This document shows, in pieces, positions 12,350 to 20,459 of a DNA stretch of 64,000 nucleotides; positions within the stretch are counted from its first letter, which is position 1, and each line of letters begins with the position of its first letter. The notes under the pieces are model-generated. The model saw only the letters and a list, made by a program, of their open reading frames with translations. It was not told the origin of the DNA and did no database searches. Made by a program: the position numbers and the translations under genes. Source of the DNA: Nocardioides lianchengensis (GTDB lineage Bacteria; Actinomycetota; Actinomycetes; Propionibacteriales; Nocardioidaceae); contig NZ_FMZM01000012.1 in assembly GCF_900101465.1 (NCBI RefSeq), forward strand, positions 124,001 to 188,000, given 5' to 3'.

Positions 12350-12940
12350 GTGACCGATGGCTCCACGTCCCGCCACCGTTGGGGGTGGGCACTGATCCTC
12401 GTCGGCGTGCTCCTCGTCATCGCGGGAGCCGTCGGTGTGGTCAACCCCCTCGGCCTGGTCTGGGTCGCGCGGCTGCTCGACCACCCCTACCCGATGGGCG
12501 TGGCCGCCGCCCTGCTCGTGACCATCGGCATCCGGCTCCGGCTCGACCGGGTCCTGACCCGACTCGCCCTCGGCTCGATCTGCCTCGCGGCGGGCCTGGG
12601 CTGGGGTGCGGCGTGGCTGGTCTCCCCCGGCGAGGACGGGGCGGTCGCGACGTCGCAGGCGCCCGACCGCGCCGAGTACGAGGCCGTCGTACGCGAGGCG
12701 GGCAGCGACGACGAGCCGGCCTGGCTGGTGTCGGTGCGCCAGACCGGCTCCTTGCTGGCTCGGGAGTGGCCGGTCGGGTGCGCGAAGGGCGGTCTCCCGG
12801 AGGAGGCGTTCGACCGGGTCCGCTGGGCCGGGCCGGACCTGCTCGTGGTCGAGCTGGGCGAGCGGTCGCTGCAGGTCGACGTCGACCCCGCTACCGGGCG
12901 CCCCCAGCGCGGCGCCGGCCCGGGCTGGACCCGCTGCTGA
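12350..12940 (+). CDS. Small membrane protein of unknown function
   Basis: I do not recognise this 196-residue protein. Residues about 11-33, 45-62 and 68-86 form three hydrophobic segments separated by short arginine-containing loops, which suggests a membrane-anchored N-terminal half. The C-terminal half (about 95-196) is soluble and acidic, with a WLVSVRQTGSLL stretch and a short WTRC end. A GTG start at 12350 is supported by GAGGAAGG nine bases upstream. It stands alone between the peptidase terminator and the convergent hemerythrin-like gene, whose end is six bases away. Confidence 0.72.
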   Translation: MTDGSTSRHRWGWALILVGVLLVIAGAVGVVNPLGLVWVARLLDHPYPMGVAAALLVTIGIRLRLDRVLTRLALGSICLAAGLGWGAAWLVSPGEDGAVATSQAPDRAEYEAVVREAGSDDEPAWLVSVRQTGSLLAREWPVGCAKGGLPEEAFDRVRWAGPDLLVVELGERSLQVDVDPATGRPQRGAGPGWTRC

Positions 12941-12946
12941 GTGCGC

Positions 12947-13618
12947 TCAGGCCCAGTCGGCGTAGTTCTGGAGGGTCAACGCCGGCACCCGCGCGGCCGG
13001 CGTACCGACCCACAGCTCGCGGAAGCGCCGCGCGTAGGCCCGGCGCAGCCCGTGCAGGAGCCGAGGTACGGCGGGCAGCCGGGCCAGCACGGTCGCCCGG
13101 GTCCGTGCGTCCGCCCCGTCGACCAGCCAGTGCACCTCCAGCGGCGACCGGTCGTGCTGGCGGTGCCACGACGCCCACTGCGCCGGCGACAGGCTCCGGG
13201 ACGCCGCCGGGACGAGCTCGGCCTCCTCGCGCTCGAGGTGCGGCAGCAGCACGGAGTCGAGCTCGGTCAGCGCGTGCAACAGCACCTCGCTGCCGGCGCC
13301 GTCGCGGTACTCGCGCGCGGCTTCCTCGAGCAGTCCCACAGCCGGGGAGATGGCACCGTGCTCGGCGTCGACCGTCGCGACCAGCGGCGCCACCGCCGGG
13401 TCGTGGCGCACGACCAGCGGGTAGAGCGCGTCCTCGGCCTCGTGGTGACGGTGCAGCGCGCCCATCAGCCACAGGACGTGGTCCCCGAGCGCCGTACGGC
13501 GGACACCGGAAGCGCCGTCGGCGACGACGATCCGGGTCCGGACCAGGTCACGCCGGAAGGCCGCGTGGGCCGTCCGGATCATCGAGGGGTCGGCCGTGGG
13601 AGCTGCCTCGGTCGCCAT
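12947..13618 (-). CDS. Hemerythrin HHE-domain protein
   Basis: This 223-residue protein looks like a non-haem di-iron hemerythrin-like protein. Candidate metal ligands are in HHEAEDALYP near residues 57-66, a lone His-Glu pair in DAEHGAI near 85, and HLEREEAELVP near 125, the usual HHE spacing in a four-helix bundle. The C-terminal part, about 170-223, adds a basic helical tail ending in LQNYADWA, which is seen in actinobacterial members. Proteins of this family sense or handle oxygen or nitric oxide or store iron; which applies here is not visible. No ribosome binding site is evident. GAGACT lies six bases before the ATG, a weak leaderless signal. Confidence 0.85.
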   Translation of the reverse strand: MATEAAPTADPSMIRTAHAAFRRDLVRTRIVVADGASGVRRTALGDHVLWLMGALHRHHEAEDALYPLVVRHDPAVAPLVATVDAEHGAISPAVGLLEEAAREYRDGAGSEVLLHALTELDSVLLPHLEREEAELVPAASRSLSPAQWASWHRQHDRSPLEVHWLVDGADARTRATVLARLPAVPRLLHGLRRAYARRFRELWVGTPAARVPALTLQNYADWA

Positions 13619-13669
13619 GGCCCGAGTCTCGGGGGCCGAGGTCGAGCGCAGTCAGCGAACAGATCACGA

Positions 13670-15355
13670 TCAGGCCTCGATGACGACCGGGATGATCATC
13701 GGCCGGCGCCGGTGGGCGGTGTTGACCCAGCGACCGACGACCCGTCGTACGGTCTGCTGCAGCTGGTAGGCGTCGGTGTTGCCGTCGGCGATCGCCTGGT
13801 CGAGGGCGTTGATGATCGGCTGCTTGATCTCGTCGAAGGACGCGTGGTCGAGCGCGTTGCCGCGGGCGTGGATCTCGGGCCCGGCGGCCACCTTGCCGCT
13901 GACCGAGTCGACCACGACGATGATCGAGATGAAGCCCTCCTCGCCGAGGATCCGGCGGTCCTTGAGGTCTGACTCCGTGACGTCGCCGACCGACGAGCCG
14001 TCGACGAAGACGTTGCCGCACTCGACCTTGCCGACGATCTTGGCCAGGCCGTCGACCAGGTCGACGACGACGCCGTCCTCGGCGATGACGACGTTCTCGA
14101 CACCGGTGGCCCGGGCCAGGTCGGCGTTGGCCAGCATGTGCCGGATCTCGCCGTGCACCGGCAGCACGTTGCGGGGCTGGACGATGTTGTAGCAGTAGAG
14201 GAGCTCGCCGGCGCTCGCGTGACCGGAGACGTGCACCATCGCGTTGCCCTTGTGGACGACCTTCGCGCCCCAACGGGCCAGGCCGTTGATCACGCGGTAG
14301 ACGGCGTTCTCGTTGCCGGGGATCAGGCTGGAGGCGAGCAGGACGGTGTCGCCCTCCTCGATGTGCACGAAGTTGTGGTTGCGCTGGGCGATCCGGCTCA
14401 GCGCGCTCATCGGCTCGCCCTGCGAGCCGGTCGAGATCAGCACGACCCGCTCGGGCGGCAGGGTGGCCAGCTCCTTGGCCTCGACCAGCACGCCCTCGGG
14501 CACCTTCAGGTAGCCCAGGTCGCGGGCGATCGCCATGTTGCGGACCATCGAGCGGCCGACGTACGCGACCTTGCGACGGTGGGCGACCGCGGCGTCCAGG
14601 ACCTGCTGGACCCGGTGCACGTGGGAGGCGAAGCAGGCGACGATGATCCGCTGCTGCGACTCGCGGAAGACCTGGTCGATGACCGGGGTGATCTTCTTCT
14701 CCGACGGGGTGAAGCCCGGCGTCTCCGCGTTGGTCGAGTCGGTCAGGAAGAGGTCGACGCCCTCCTCTCCCAGCCTCGCGAACGCACGCAGGTCGGTGAT
14801 CCGGCCGTCCAGCGGCAGCTGGTCCATCTTGAAGTCGCCGGTGTGCAGCACCATCCCGGCGCCGGTGCGGATCGCCACGGCCAGCGCGTCCGGGATGGAG
14901 TGGTTGACCGCGACGAACTCCAGCTCGAACGGCCCGAAGGTGAGCTTCTGGCCCTCCTTGACCTTGTGGTGCACGGTCTCGCGCAGCCGGTGCTCGCGCA
15001 GCTTGCTGTCGAGCAGCGCCAGGGTCAGCTCGGACCCGACGAGCGGGATGTCCTGCCGCTCGCGCAGGAGGTACGGCGTCGCACCGATGTGGTCCTCGTG
15101 ACCGTGGGTCAGCACCAAGGCCTCGATGTCGTCGAGCCGGTCCCGGATCGAGCTCCAGTCCGGCAGGATCAGGTCGACGCCGGGCTGGTGGTCCTCGGGG
15201 AAGAGCACGCCGCAGTCGACGACGAGGATGCGCCCGTCGTACTCGAAGGCGGTCATGTTCCGACCGACCTCGCCGAGCCCGCCGAAGGCGGTGACCCGGA
15301 GCCCTCCCTTCGGCAGTGCCGGCGGCGTGGAGAGCTCGGGATGAGGGTGACTCAA
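13670..15355 (-). CDS. rnj: Ribonuclease J
   Basis: This is a metallo-beta-lactamase/beta-CASP nuclease of 561 residues that processes and degrades RNA. The zinc motif HGHEDH is at residues 84-89, preceded by FGGLGEVGRNM near 24-34. Further motifs are HTGDFKMDQ, FLTDSTNAE and, in the beta-CASP part, STGSQGEPMSAL and HVSGHAS, which identify RNase J rather than a lactamase. The last about 100 residues are the C-terminal domain. The start is TTG 15355, with AAAGGA a few bases upstream directly after the dapA stop. The dapA-rnj order with a 10-bp gap is common in actinobacteria, and the two should be cotranscribed. Confidence 0.96.
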   Translation of the reverse strand: MSHPHPELSTPPALPKGGLRVTAFGGLGEVGRNMTAFEYDGRILVVDCGVLFPEDHQPGVDLILPDWSSIRDRLDDIEALVLTHGHEDHIGATPYLLRERQDIPLVGSELTLALLDSKLREHRLRETVHHKVKEGQKLTFGPFELEFVAVNHSIPDALAVAIRTGAGMVLHTGDFKMDQLPLDGRITDLRAFARLGEEGVDLFLTDSTNAETPGFTPSEKKITPVIDQVFRESQQRIIVACFASHVHRVQQVLDAAVAHRRKVAYVGRSMVRNMAIARDLGYLKVPEGVLVEAKELATLPPERVVLISTGSQGEPMSALSRIAQRNHNFVHIEEGDTVLLASSLIPGNENAVYRVINGLARWGAKVVHKGNAMVHVSGHASAGELLYCYNIVQPRNVLPVHGEIRHMLANADLARATGVENVVIAEDGVVVDLVDGLAKIVGKVECGNVFVDGSSVGDVTESDLKDRRILGEEGFISIIVVVDSVSGKVAAGPEIHARGNALDHASFDEIKQPIINALDQAIADGNTDAYQLQQTVRRVVGRWVNTAHRRRPMIIPVVIEA

Positions 15356-15365
15356 AGGACGTCCT

Positions 15366-16274
15366 TTACAAGAGGCCGGCGGCCGTGAGCCCCTCCCTCA
15401 GAGCAGCGACCTCCGCGTCGTCCAGCGCCGCGAGCGGCGACCGGACGTTGCGGTTGTCGAGCACCCCGAGGAGCTGGAGCCCGGCCTTGGCGGTGGTGGC
15501 TCCGTAGTTGGCGACGCCCATGACGGCGTCGATCGCGGGGAGCAGCCGCGTGAAGATGTCGAGGGCGGCGACGTGGTCGCCCGCCCAGTAGGAGTCGGCC
15601 ATCGCCTTCAGCTGGTCGCCGGCGACATGGCCGACGACGCTGACGAACCCGACGGCACCGTGCGCGAGCCAGCCCAGGTTGGCCTCGTCGTCGCCGGAGT
15701 AGACCGCGTAGCCCAGCTCGCGGATCCGCACCCCGCGCGCGAAGTCGCCGACCGCGTCCTTGACCGCGACGACCTGCTCCCAGGCGATGGCCTGCTCGTA
15801 GGTCTCGAGCGCGATGGTCGAGCCGGTACGGCCCGGGACGTCGTACAGCATGACGGGGAGCTCGGCCGCGTCCACCACCTGGCGGAAGTGCTCGAGGATG
15901 CCCCGCTGGCCGGGCTTGTTGTAGTACGGCGTCACGAGGAGCACGCCGTCCGCGCCGTTCTTGCGGGCCTGCTGAGCCAGCAGCGTGGACGTGCGGGTGT
16001 CGTTGGTACCGATGCCGGCCACCAACGTGACGTCGCCCCCGACCGCATCACGCACGGCCGCCAGGACGTCACCGTCCTCGTCCGTCGTCGTCGTCGGCGA
16101 CTCACCGGTGGTGCCCGACACGACGAGCCCGTCGTTGCCGTGCGCCACGAGGTGCTGGGCGATCCGCGCGGTGGCGTCGAGATTCACGGAACCGTCGTCG
16201 TGGAAGGCGGTGGCCATCGCCGTGAGCACGTGGCCGAAGGGCGCCTCGGGCGCGGAGGTGGTGCCGGACGTCAT
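15366..16274 (-). CDS. dapA: 4-hydroxy-tetrahydrodipicolinate synthase
   Basis: This enzyme condenses pyruvate with aspartate semialdehyde, the first committed step to diaminopimelate and lysine. The 302-residue TIM barrel has the Schiff-base lysine Lys172 (AVKDAVGD), catalytic Tyr144 in LYDVPGRTG, the loop GTTGES at 54-59 and the paired tyrosines at 117-118. Length and motifs are typical. I use ATG 16274 rather than longer upstream frames because homology begins a few residues after it and TAGCCT lies seven bases upstream, which fits a leaderless transcript. It is the promoter-proximal gene of dapA-rnj. Confidence 0.96.
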   Translation of the reverse strand: MTSGTTSAPEAPFGHVLTAMATAFHDDGSVNLDATARIAQHLVAHGNDGLVVSGTTGESPTTTTDEDGDVLAAVRDAVGGDVTLVAGIGTNDTRTSTLLAQQARKNGADGVLLVTPYYNKPGQRGILEHFRQVVDAAELPVMLYDVPGRTGSTIALETYEQAIAWEQVVAVKDAVGDFARGVRIRELGYAVYSGDDEANLGWLAHGAVGFVSVVGHVAGDQLKAMADSYWAGDHVAALDIFTRLLPAIDAVMGVANYGATTAKAGLQLLGVLDNRNVRSPLAALDDAEVAALREGLTAAGLL

Positions 16275-16281
16275 GGGAGCC

Positions 16282-16287
16282 AGGCTA
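16282..16287 (-). promoter_or_regulatory. -10 box of a probable leaderless promoter for dapA
   Basis: TAGCCT on the minus strand fits TAnnnT and ends 7 nt before the dapA ATG. The 5' end of the mRNA would coincide with the start codon. Confidence 0.55.
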
Positions 16288-16615
16288 TCCCTCCCCCGCC
16301 CCCGATCACCGCATCCGCCCCAGCAGTCCCCTCCAGCAGTCCTTTCCTGCAATTCCACCCTGCACTCCCGCCGGTGGTCTCTCCCGTGAAGGACGAAGTC
16401 CTGAGCGCCCGTCGAGACCCCCGCAGCCAACAAGCGACCTCCGGTAGGTCGGCCTCTGCCGTGGCGTCTGCTCGGTGCACCAGGCCGGTTCGAAGACTTT
16501 TACTGAAAGAAGGGGGCTCACCGTCCGCGGTGATCAAGGGCCATCACCAGGCCGCTTCTAGCTTTCGCTCTCTTCGGGTCGACCGCTCGAACAAGGCTGT
16601 GAACAACCCTCGCAT
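16288..16615. other. Intergenic stretch between dapA and the DUF222-HNH gene
   Basis: This gap of about 330 bases shows no coding region I believe in. It is poorer in GC than its surroundings. The decamer CCAGCAGTCC occurs twice, at 16320-16329 and 16333-16342. No tRNA-like fold or terminator stands out. Short reading frames here have no ribosome binding site and no coding-like third-position bias. Confidence 0.5.
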
Positions 16616-16631
16616 TCGACAATGTGTTCGA
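16616..16631 (+). promoter_or_regulatory. LexA/SOS-box-like site before the DUF222-HNH gene
   Basis: TCGACAATGTGTTCGA agrees with the actinobacterial SOS consensus TCGAACnnnnGTTCGA at 10 of 12 defined positions; the right half is perfect. It lies directly before the -10 box at 16633, where bound LexA would block polymerase. Confidence 0.55.
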
Positions 16632-16632
16632 G

Positions 16633-16638
16633 TATCAT
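16633..16638 (+). promoter_or_regulatory. -10 box of a probable leaderless promoter for the DUF222-HNH gene
   Basis: TATCAT fits TAnnnT and ends 6 nt before ATG 16645. It lies two bases after the SOS-like site. Confidence 0.55.
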
Positions 16639-16644
16639 ATGGGT

Positions 16645-17898
16645 ATGGCCACTCGGGACCTCCACGATTGCGACACCGCCACCGCGGTGCTCGCCTTCGT
16701 CCACGCCCGACGATCTATCCAGTTGCAGGCCGAGGCCGACCAGCTCGCCGCCGCCGTCACCTGGGCCGGCATGCACTCCACCGACTCCCTGCACGACGCC
16801 GCCGCCGTCTGGGTGCCCGGCTGCGAGGACGAGATGGCCATCGCCGGCCCCGGCGCACCCCTCATCGCCGAGTTCTCCGTGCTGGAGTTCTCCGCCGCAC
16901 TGGGCCTGTCGTCGGACTCGGGTCGGATCTACCTCGGCCACGCCGTCGAACTCGCCCACCGCCTCCCACGGGTCTACGAACGCGTCCAGTCGTTGGACCT
17001 CCCGGTCTGGAAAGCCCGCCGGATCGCGGCCGAGACCATCGACCTGCCGCCCGATGGGGCGGAGTTCGTCGACACCCACGTCGCGGCAACCGCGCACAAG
17101 ATCTCGATCGCCCAACTCGACCGGACCATCGAGGAGGCCCGTGTCCGTTTCGACCCCGAGACGGCCGCCCAGCGGGCGCGGGATGCGGCTGAGGTGCGGC
17201 ACTTCGACATCGAGGTCCAGCAGGTCTCCTTCGACGGTCATGTCGAGGTCCGCGGAACCCTCGATCTGGTCGATGCGCTCGACCTCGAAGACGCGGTCGC
17301 TCGGGGTGCGACCCACCTCGCCACGATCGCCGACGGCCTGTCGCTCGACGCCCGCCGTTCGATCGCGGTCGGCGACCTGGCCCGCCGCCAGCTCACCCTC
17401 GACCTGAACGCCGAACCCGACCCCGACCGGAAGCGGCCCCGGCAGGTCGTGGTGCACGTGCACCTCGCCGACGCCGCCATCGCCCGCGTCGAGAACACCC
17501 GCACCCTCATCTCGGTCGAGCAGGTCCGGTCCTGGTGCCAGGACGGCGACAGCCAGGTCGTGATCAAGCCCGTGATCGACCTCGCCGGTCACGTCCACGT
17601 GGATGCCTACGAGGTCCCCGACCGGCTGAAGGAACGCCAGGCCCTGCTCCAGCACTCCTGCGTCTTTCCGTGGTGCCGACGCCGCGCCAGATCGTGCGAC
17701 CACGACCACAACGACCCAGCGTCCAGAGGCGGGCCGACCTGCGACTGCAACATCGCGCCCCTGTGCCGACGACATCACCGCGCCAAGACCCACACCAGAT
17801 GGCGCTACGACAAGATCGACGACACGACGTTCATCTGGCGAAGTCCGAACGGACTGAACTTCGTTCGCGACCACACCGGCACCACCCCGCAGCCCTGA
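16645..17898 (+). CDS. DUF222 / HNH endonuclease domain protein (13E12-repeat family)
   Basis: This 417-residue protein joins an N-terminal helical DUF222 domain (about 20-300) to a C-terminal HNH nuclease domain (about 325-390). The HNH part shows Cys-x4-Cys-x6-Cys spacing, then DHDHNDPASRGG and LCRRHHRAKT, with the His, Asn and His that bind metal and act in catalysis. Members are often multicopy in actinobacteria and include the M. tuberculosis REP13E12 proteins. Their role is unsettled: homing-like mobility or a DNA-damage response have been suggested. I use ATG 16645 because it lies six bases after TATCAT; in-frame GTG 16624 would fall inside the SOS-like box. No flanking repeats or transposase are seen. 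Confidence 0.88.
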   Translation: MATRDLHDCDTATAVLAFVHARRSIQLQAEADQLAAAVTWAGMHSTDSLHDAAAVWVPGCEDEMAIAGPGAPLIAEFSVLEFSAALGLSSDSGRIYLGHAVELAHRLPRVYERVQSLDLPVWKARRIAAETIDLPPDGAEFVDTHVAATAHKISIAQLDRTIEEARVRFDPETAAQRARDAAEVRHFDIEVQQVSFDGHVEVRGTLDLVDALDLEDAVARGATHLATIADGLSLDARRSIAVGDLARRQLTLDLNAEPDPDRKRPRQVVVHVHLADAAIARVENTRTLISVEQVRSWCQDGDSQVVIKPVIDLAGHVHVDAYEVPDRLKERQALLQHSCVFPWCRRRARSCDHDHNDPASRGGPTCDCNIAPLCRRHHRAKTHTRWRYDKIDDTTFIWRSPNGLNFVRDHTGTTPQP

Positions 17899-17917
17899 CC
17901 GAGCACCCCCGGCAGGG

Positions 17918-18790
17918 CTACGGGCACGCCCACGCGAGCAGGTCGTGGAGCCAGGCGTCGAGGCGGGTCAGCTGCTCGTCCCGGCCGAACAGCGCCTGCT
18001 TCCCCGGAGGAGGCAGGAAACCGACGGCGTCCATGACGAACCAGTACGGGTGCGGCGCGTCCGTCGCGACGTCGCCGTACGCCTCGACGAAGGCGCGAGC
18101 CCGGTCCGGACCGAGGTCGAGGGCGAGGTTCGTGGCCGCGTGCGCGGCGTCGAGCCAGGCGGGGCCGGTCGACGCCTCGACCCAGTCGACGACGCCCGAG
18201 ATCGTCCCGTCGCGCCACAGCAGGTTGCGGTGGCTGAAGTCGCGGTGCAGGAACGTCGGGACATAGGTCGGAGCCTCGCCGGCGAGCAGGTCGAACGCGC
18301 GCTCCCAGGATCGTGGGTACGCCGTCCAGGGCGGCACCACCCACTTCGCCTCCCACGCCCACGACTGGAAGGTCCGGAACGGGACCGCAGGACGGACCGC
18401 GTGGATCACGGCCAGAGCGTCAGCCATCGCCGCGAGGGCACCGTCGTCCAGGTGACGAGTCGGCCCACCCGGCAGGCGGGTCATCAGGTGGGCGGCCACG
18501 CCCGCCGAGTCGCCGGCGGCGTCCAGCGCGATGCTCCGCGGAGCGGGCACGCGGGTCGACGCCAGCTCGTGCATCGCCCGCCGCTCACGGCGCGTCAACT
18601 CGGCCCCGTGGTGGCGCCACGGCTCCTCGGTCATCAGCCTCAGGACGGCCCGCGTGCCGTCCCCGGCGGTGATGTCCAGCATCGTGGACGTGAGAGCGCC
18701 GGTCAGCTCGGCGACGTCGACGACGGGCGCACCCAGGACCGTCGCCGCCCAGGTGAGGGCCTCGACACGAGGGTCCGGCACGCCCGTCAC
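17918..18790 (-). CDS. Aminoglycoside phosphotransferase-family kinase
   Basis: This 290-residue protein has the fold of small-molecule kinases of the APH/choline-kinase group. The catalytic loop is HRDFSHRNLLW, with Asp184 as the base and Asn189 as a metal ligand, and the second metal Asp follows in GVVDWVEA near 202. The N-terminal lobe has a weak nucleotide-binding region (DITAGDGTRAVLRL). The substrate cannot be told; it need not be an antibiotic. It starts 10 bases after the upstream oxidoreductase gene, with GAGGG nearby as ribosome binding site, so the two probably form an operon. Confidence 0.85.
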   Translation of the reverse strand: MTGVPDPRVEALTWAATVLGAPVVDVAELTGALTSTMLDITAGDGTRAVLRLMTEEPWRHHGAELTRRERRAMHELASTRVPAPRSIALDAAGDSAGVAAHLMTRLPGGPTRHLDDGALAAMADALAVIHAVRPAVPFRTFQSWAWEAKWVVPPWTAYPRSWERAFDLLAGEAPTYVPTFLHRDFSHRNLLWRDGTISGVVDWVEASTGPAWLDAAHAATNLALDLGPDRARAFVEAYGDVATDAPHPYWFVMDAVGFLPPPGKQALFGRDEQLTRLDAWLHDLLAWACP

Positions 18791-18800
18791 GAGCCCTCGC

Positions 18801-19718
18801 TCAGACGTGCGGCATGACCTCAGCGGCGACCAGGCGCAGGTGGTCGAGGTCGGCGAGGTCCAGGACCTGGAGGTAGACCCGCTCGGCGCCGAGGGCGGCG
18901 TACCGGTTGATCTTGTCGACGACCTCCTGCGGGGTGCCGGCGAGGCCGTTCTCGCGGAGCTCGTCGGGCTCGCGCCCGATGGCGGCGGCGCGGCGAGTCA
19001 CCTCGGCCTCGTCGGCGCCCACGCAGAGCACGAGCGCGTTCGACCAGGTCATCGTGGCGGGGTCGCGGTCGATCGCCTCGCAGGCGGCGGCGACCCGGGC
19101 GAACTGGGCCTCGGTGGTCGCCTCGTCGACGAAGGGCAGGTTGAACTCGTCGGCGTACGACGCCGCGAGGGCCGGCGTGCGCTTCTTGCCGAGGCCGCCG
19201 ATCAGGACGGGCGGCTTGGCCTGGGTCGGCTTGGGCAGGCCGGGCGAGTCCGCCACCTGGTAGTGCGTGCCGTCGAAGCTGAAGCCGCCCGAGGTCGCCC
19301 AGAGGCCGGTGATGATCGCGAGCTGCTCCTCGAACCGGTCGAAGCGCTCACCGGTGGAGGGGAACGGGATGCCGTACTTGGTGTGCTCGGCCTCGAACCA
19401 GCCGGCGCCGATCCCGAGCTCGATCCTGCCGCCGCTCATCTGGTCGACGTTGGCGACGCCGATCGCCAACGGCCCGGGATGGCGGAAGGTCGCGCTCGTC
19501 ATCATGGTGCCGAGCCGGATGGACGAGGTGTCGCGGGCCAGACCGGCGAGCGTGATCCACGCGTCGCTGGGGCCGGGCAGGCCCTCGGTGCCCATGCCGA
19601 GGTAGTGGTCGGAGCGGAAGAACGCCCCGAACCCCAGCTCCTCGGCCTCGAGGGCCACGGCGAGGAGGTCGTCGTACGTCGCGCCCTGCTGAGGCTCGGT
19701 GAAGATGCGCAGCTCCAT
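18801..19718 (-). CDS. LLM-class F420-dependent oxidoreductase
   Basis: This 305-residue protein belongs to the luciferase-like monooxygenase superfamily, the F420-using subgroup typical of actinobacteria. The sequence starts MELRIFTEPQ and shows GFGAFFRSDHYL near 29-40, LGTMMTSATFRHPG near 80-93, and GRIELGIGAGWFEAEH near 108-123, the signature of this group. The substrate is unknown. I use ATG 19718 because family homology begins there; CAGGCT lies seven bases upstream, a weaker leaderless -10. It precedes the phosphotransferase-like gene in the same direction. Confidence 0.87.
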   Translation of the reverse strand: MELRIFTEPQQGATYDDLLAVALEAEELGFGAFFRSDHYLGMGTEGLPGPSDAWITLAGLARDTSSIRLGTMMTSATFRHPGPLAIGVANVDQMSGGRIELGIGAGWFEAEHTKYGIPFPSTGERFDRFEEQLAIITGLWATSGGFSFDGTHYQVADSPGLPKPTQAKPPVLIGGLGKKRTPALAASYADEFNLPFVDEATTEAQFARVAAACEAIDRDPATMTWSNALVLCVGADEAEVTRRAAAIGREPDELRENGLAGTPQEVVDKINRYAALGAERVYLQVLDLADLDHLRLVAAEVMPHV

Positions 19719-19746
19719 GCGGACCAGCCTGGCAGACCGCTGCGCG

Positions 19747-20361
19747 TCAGCCGTCGGCACTCCCCACGATCGCGCGGACCAGGCGCTCCAGCTCGGTGCG
19801 CAGCAGGTCGACGTCGCGGGTGATCAGCGGCTCGCCGGGGACCAGCGAGCGCAGGAGGGTGACCCCCGAGAAGAGGGCGAAGAGCAGCTCGGCCCGCAGC
19901 TGTGCCGTGGCCGGGTCGAGCGATGGGTCGGCCCACGACCGCTGAAGCCGGTCAATGGCCGCGGTCAGTGCCTCCTGGCGCAGCCCGCTCACCCGCTCCT
20001 CCCCCGCGCCGGAGCCGCGGAGCAGGAGCAGCAGCGGGTGCTCGTGACCGAACTCCGCCCACGCGTCGGGCGCGAGGCTCGCAATCATCGACTCCACGAT
20101 GGCGTCGGGCGCGAGGTCCGATCCGTCGTCGAGCACGTCCGAGGACTCCTCGACGACCGCTGCGAAGAGGCCGTCCTTGGAGCCGAAGTAGCGGGAGATC
20201 AGCGAGACGTTGACGCCGGCGTCGGCCGCGATGTCCCGGGTGGTGGTGCGCTCGTAGCCGAGCACCGTGAACCGCCTCCGGGCCGCCCGCAGCAGGGCCG
20301 CGCGGGTCGCTTCGGCGTCGCGCGGACGACGGGGCGGGACGGGCGGCGGGGACGGGCTCAC
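19747..20361 (-). CDS. TetR-family repressor
   Basis: This 204-residue regulator has an N-terminal TetR helix-turn-helix at about residues 14-60 (LLRAARRRFTVLGYERTTTRDIAADAGVNVSLISRYFGSK, quoted here in part only: TTRDIAADAGVNVSLISRYF). The variable C-terminal ligand domain has the glycine-containing HPLLLLLRGSGAG stretch. It is divergent from the MFS exporter, with a 22-bp palindrome lying between them, so it very likely represses that exporter and possibly itself. The GTG start at 20361 is the last in-frame start before the helix-turn-helix; CATGAT lies six bases upstream as a possible leaderless -10. Confidence 0.9.
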   Translation of the reverse strand: MSPSPPPVPPRRPRDAEATRAALLRAARRRFTVLGYERTTTRDIAADAGVNVSLISRYFGSKDGLFAAVVEESSDVLDDGSDLAPDAIVESMIASLAPDAWAEFGHEHPLLLLLRGSGAGEERVSGLRQEALTAAIDRLQRSWADPSLDPATAQLRAELLFALFSGVTLLRSLVPGEPLITRDVDLLRTELERLVRAIVGSADG

Positions 20362-20391
20362 CCCGCCATCATGCCCGATGTAATCGCCCGT

Positions 20392-20421
20392 TTGACAAGT
20401 TGCCCACGTCATCCATACCGT
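20392..20421 (+). promoter_or_regulatory. Housekeeping promoter of the MFS gene
   Basis: TTGACA at 20392-20397 and TACCGT at 20416-20421 are separated by 18 bases, a good sigma-A type promoter pointing to the MFS gene. The expected transcription start, about 20428, falls inside the palindrome at 20423-20444. Confidence 0.7.
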
Positions 20422-20422
20422 T

Positions 20423-20444
20423 CATGTCAACGCCTGTTTACATG
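20423..20444. promoter_or_regulatory. Probable TetR operator
   Basis: CATGTCAAC-N4-GTTTACATG is an inverted repeat with eight of nine paired positions matching. It covers the predicted start point of the MFS transcript, the usual place for repression by the divergent TetR protein. Confidence 0.7.
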
Positions 20445-20459
20445 TTCCGGAAGGACCCG

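Noticed and set aside
16470..16510. A tRNA-like TpsiC sequence (GGTTCGAAG)
   Set aside because: No acceptor, D or anticodon stem can be formed around it.
16616..17898. The DUF222-HNH gene as an active mobile element
   Set aside because: No terminal repeats, target duplication, transposase or integrase is visible around it.
17890..17919. A terminator between the HNH gene and the phosphotransferase gene
   Set aside because: The stem is only 6-7 bp with a long loop and no T run.
17918..18790. An aminoglycoside resistance gene
   Set aside because: The kinase fold is shared by many small-molecule kinases; nothing in the sequence points to antibiotics as substrate.
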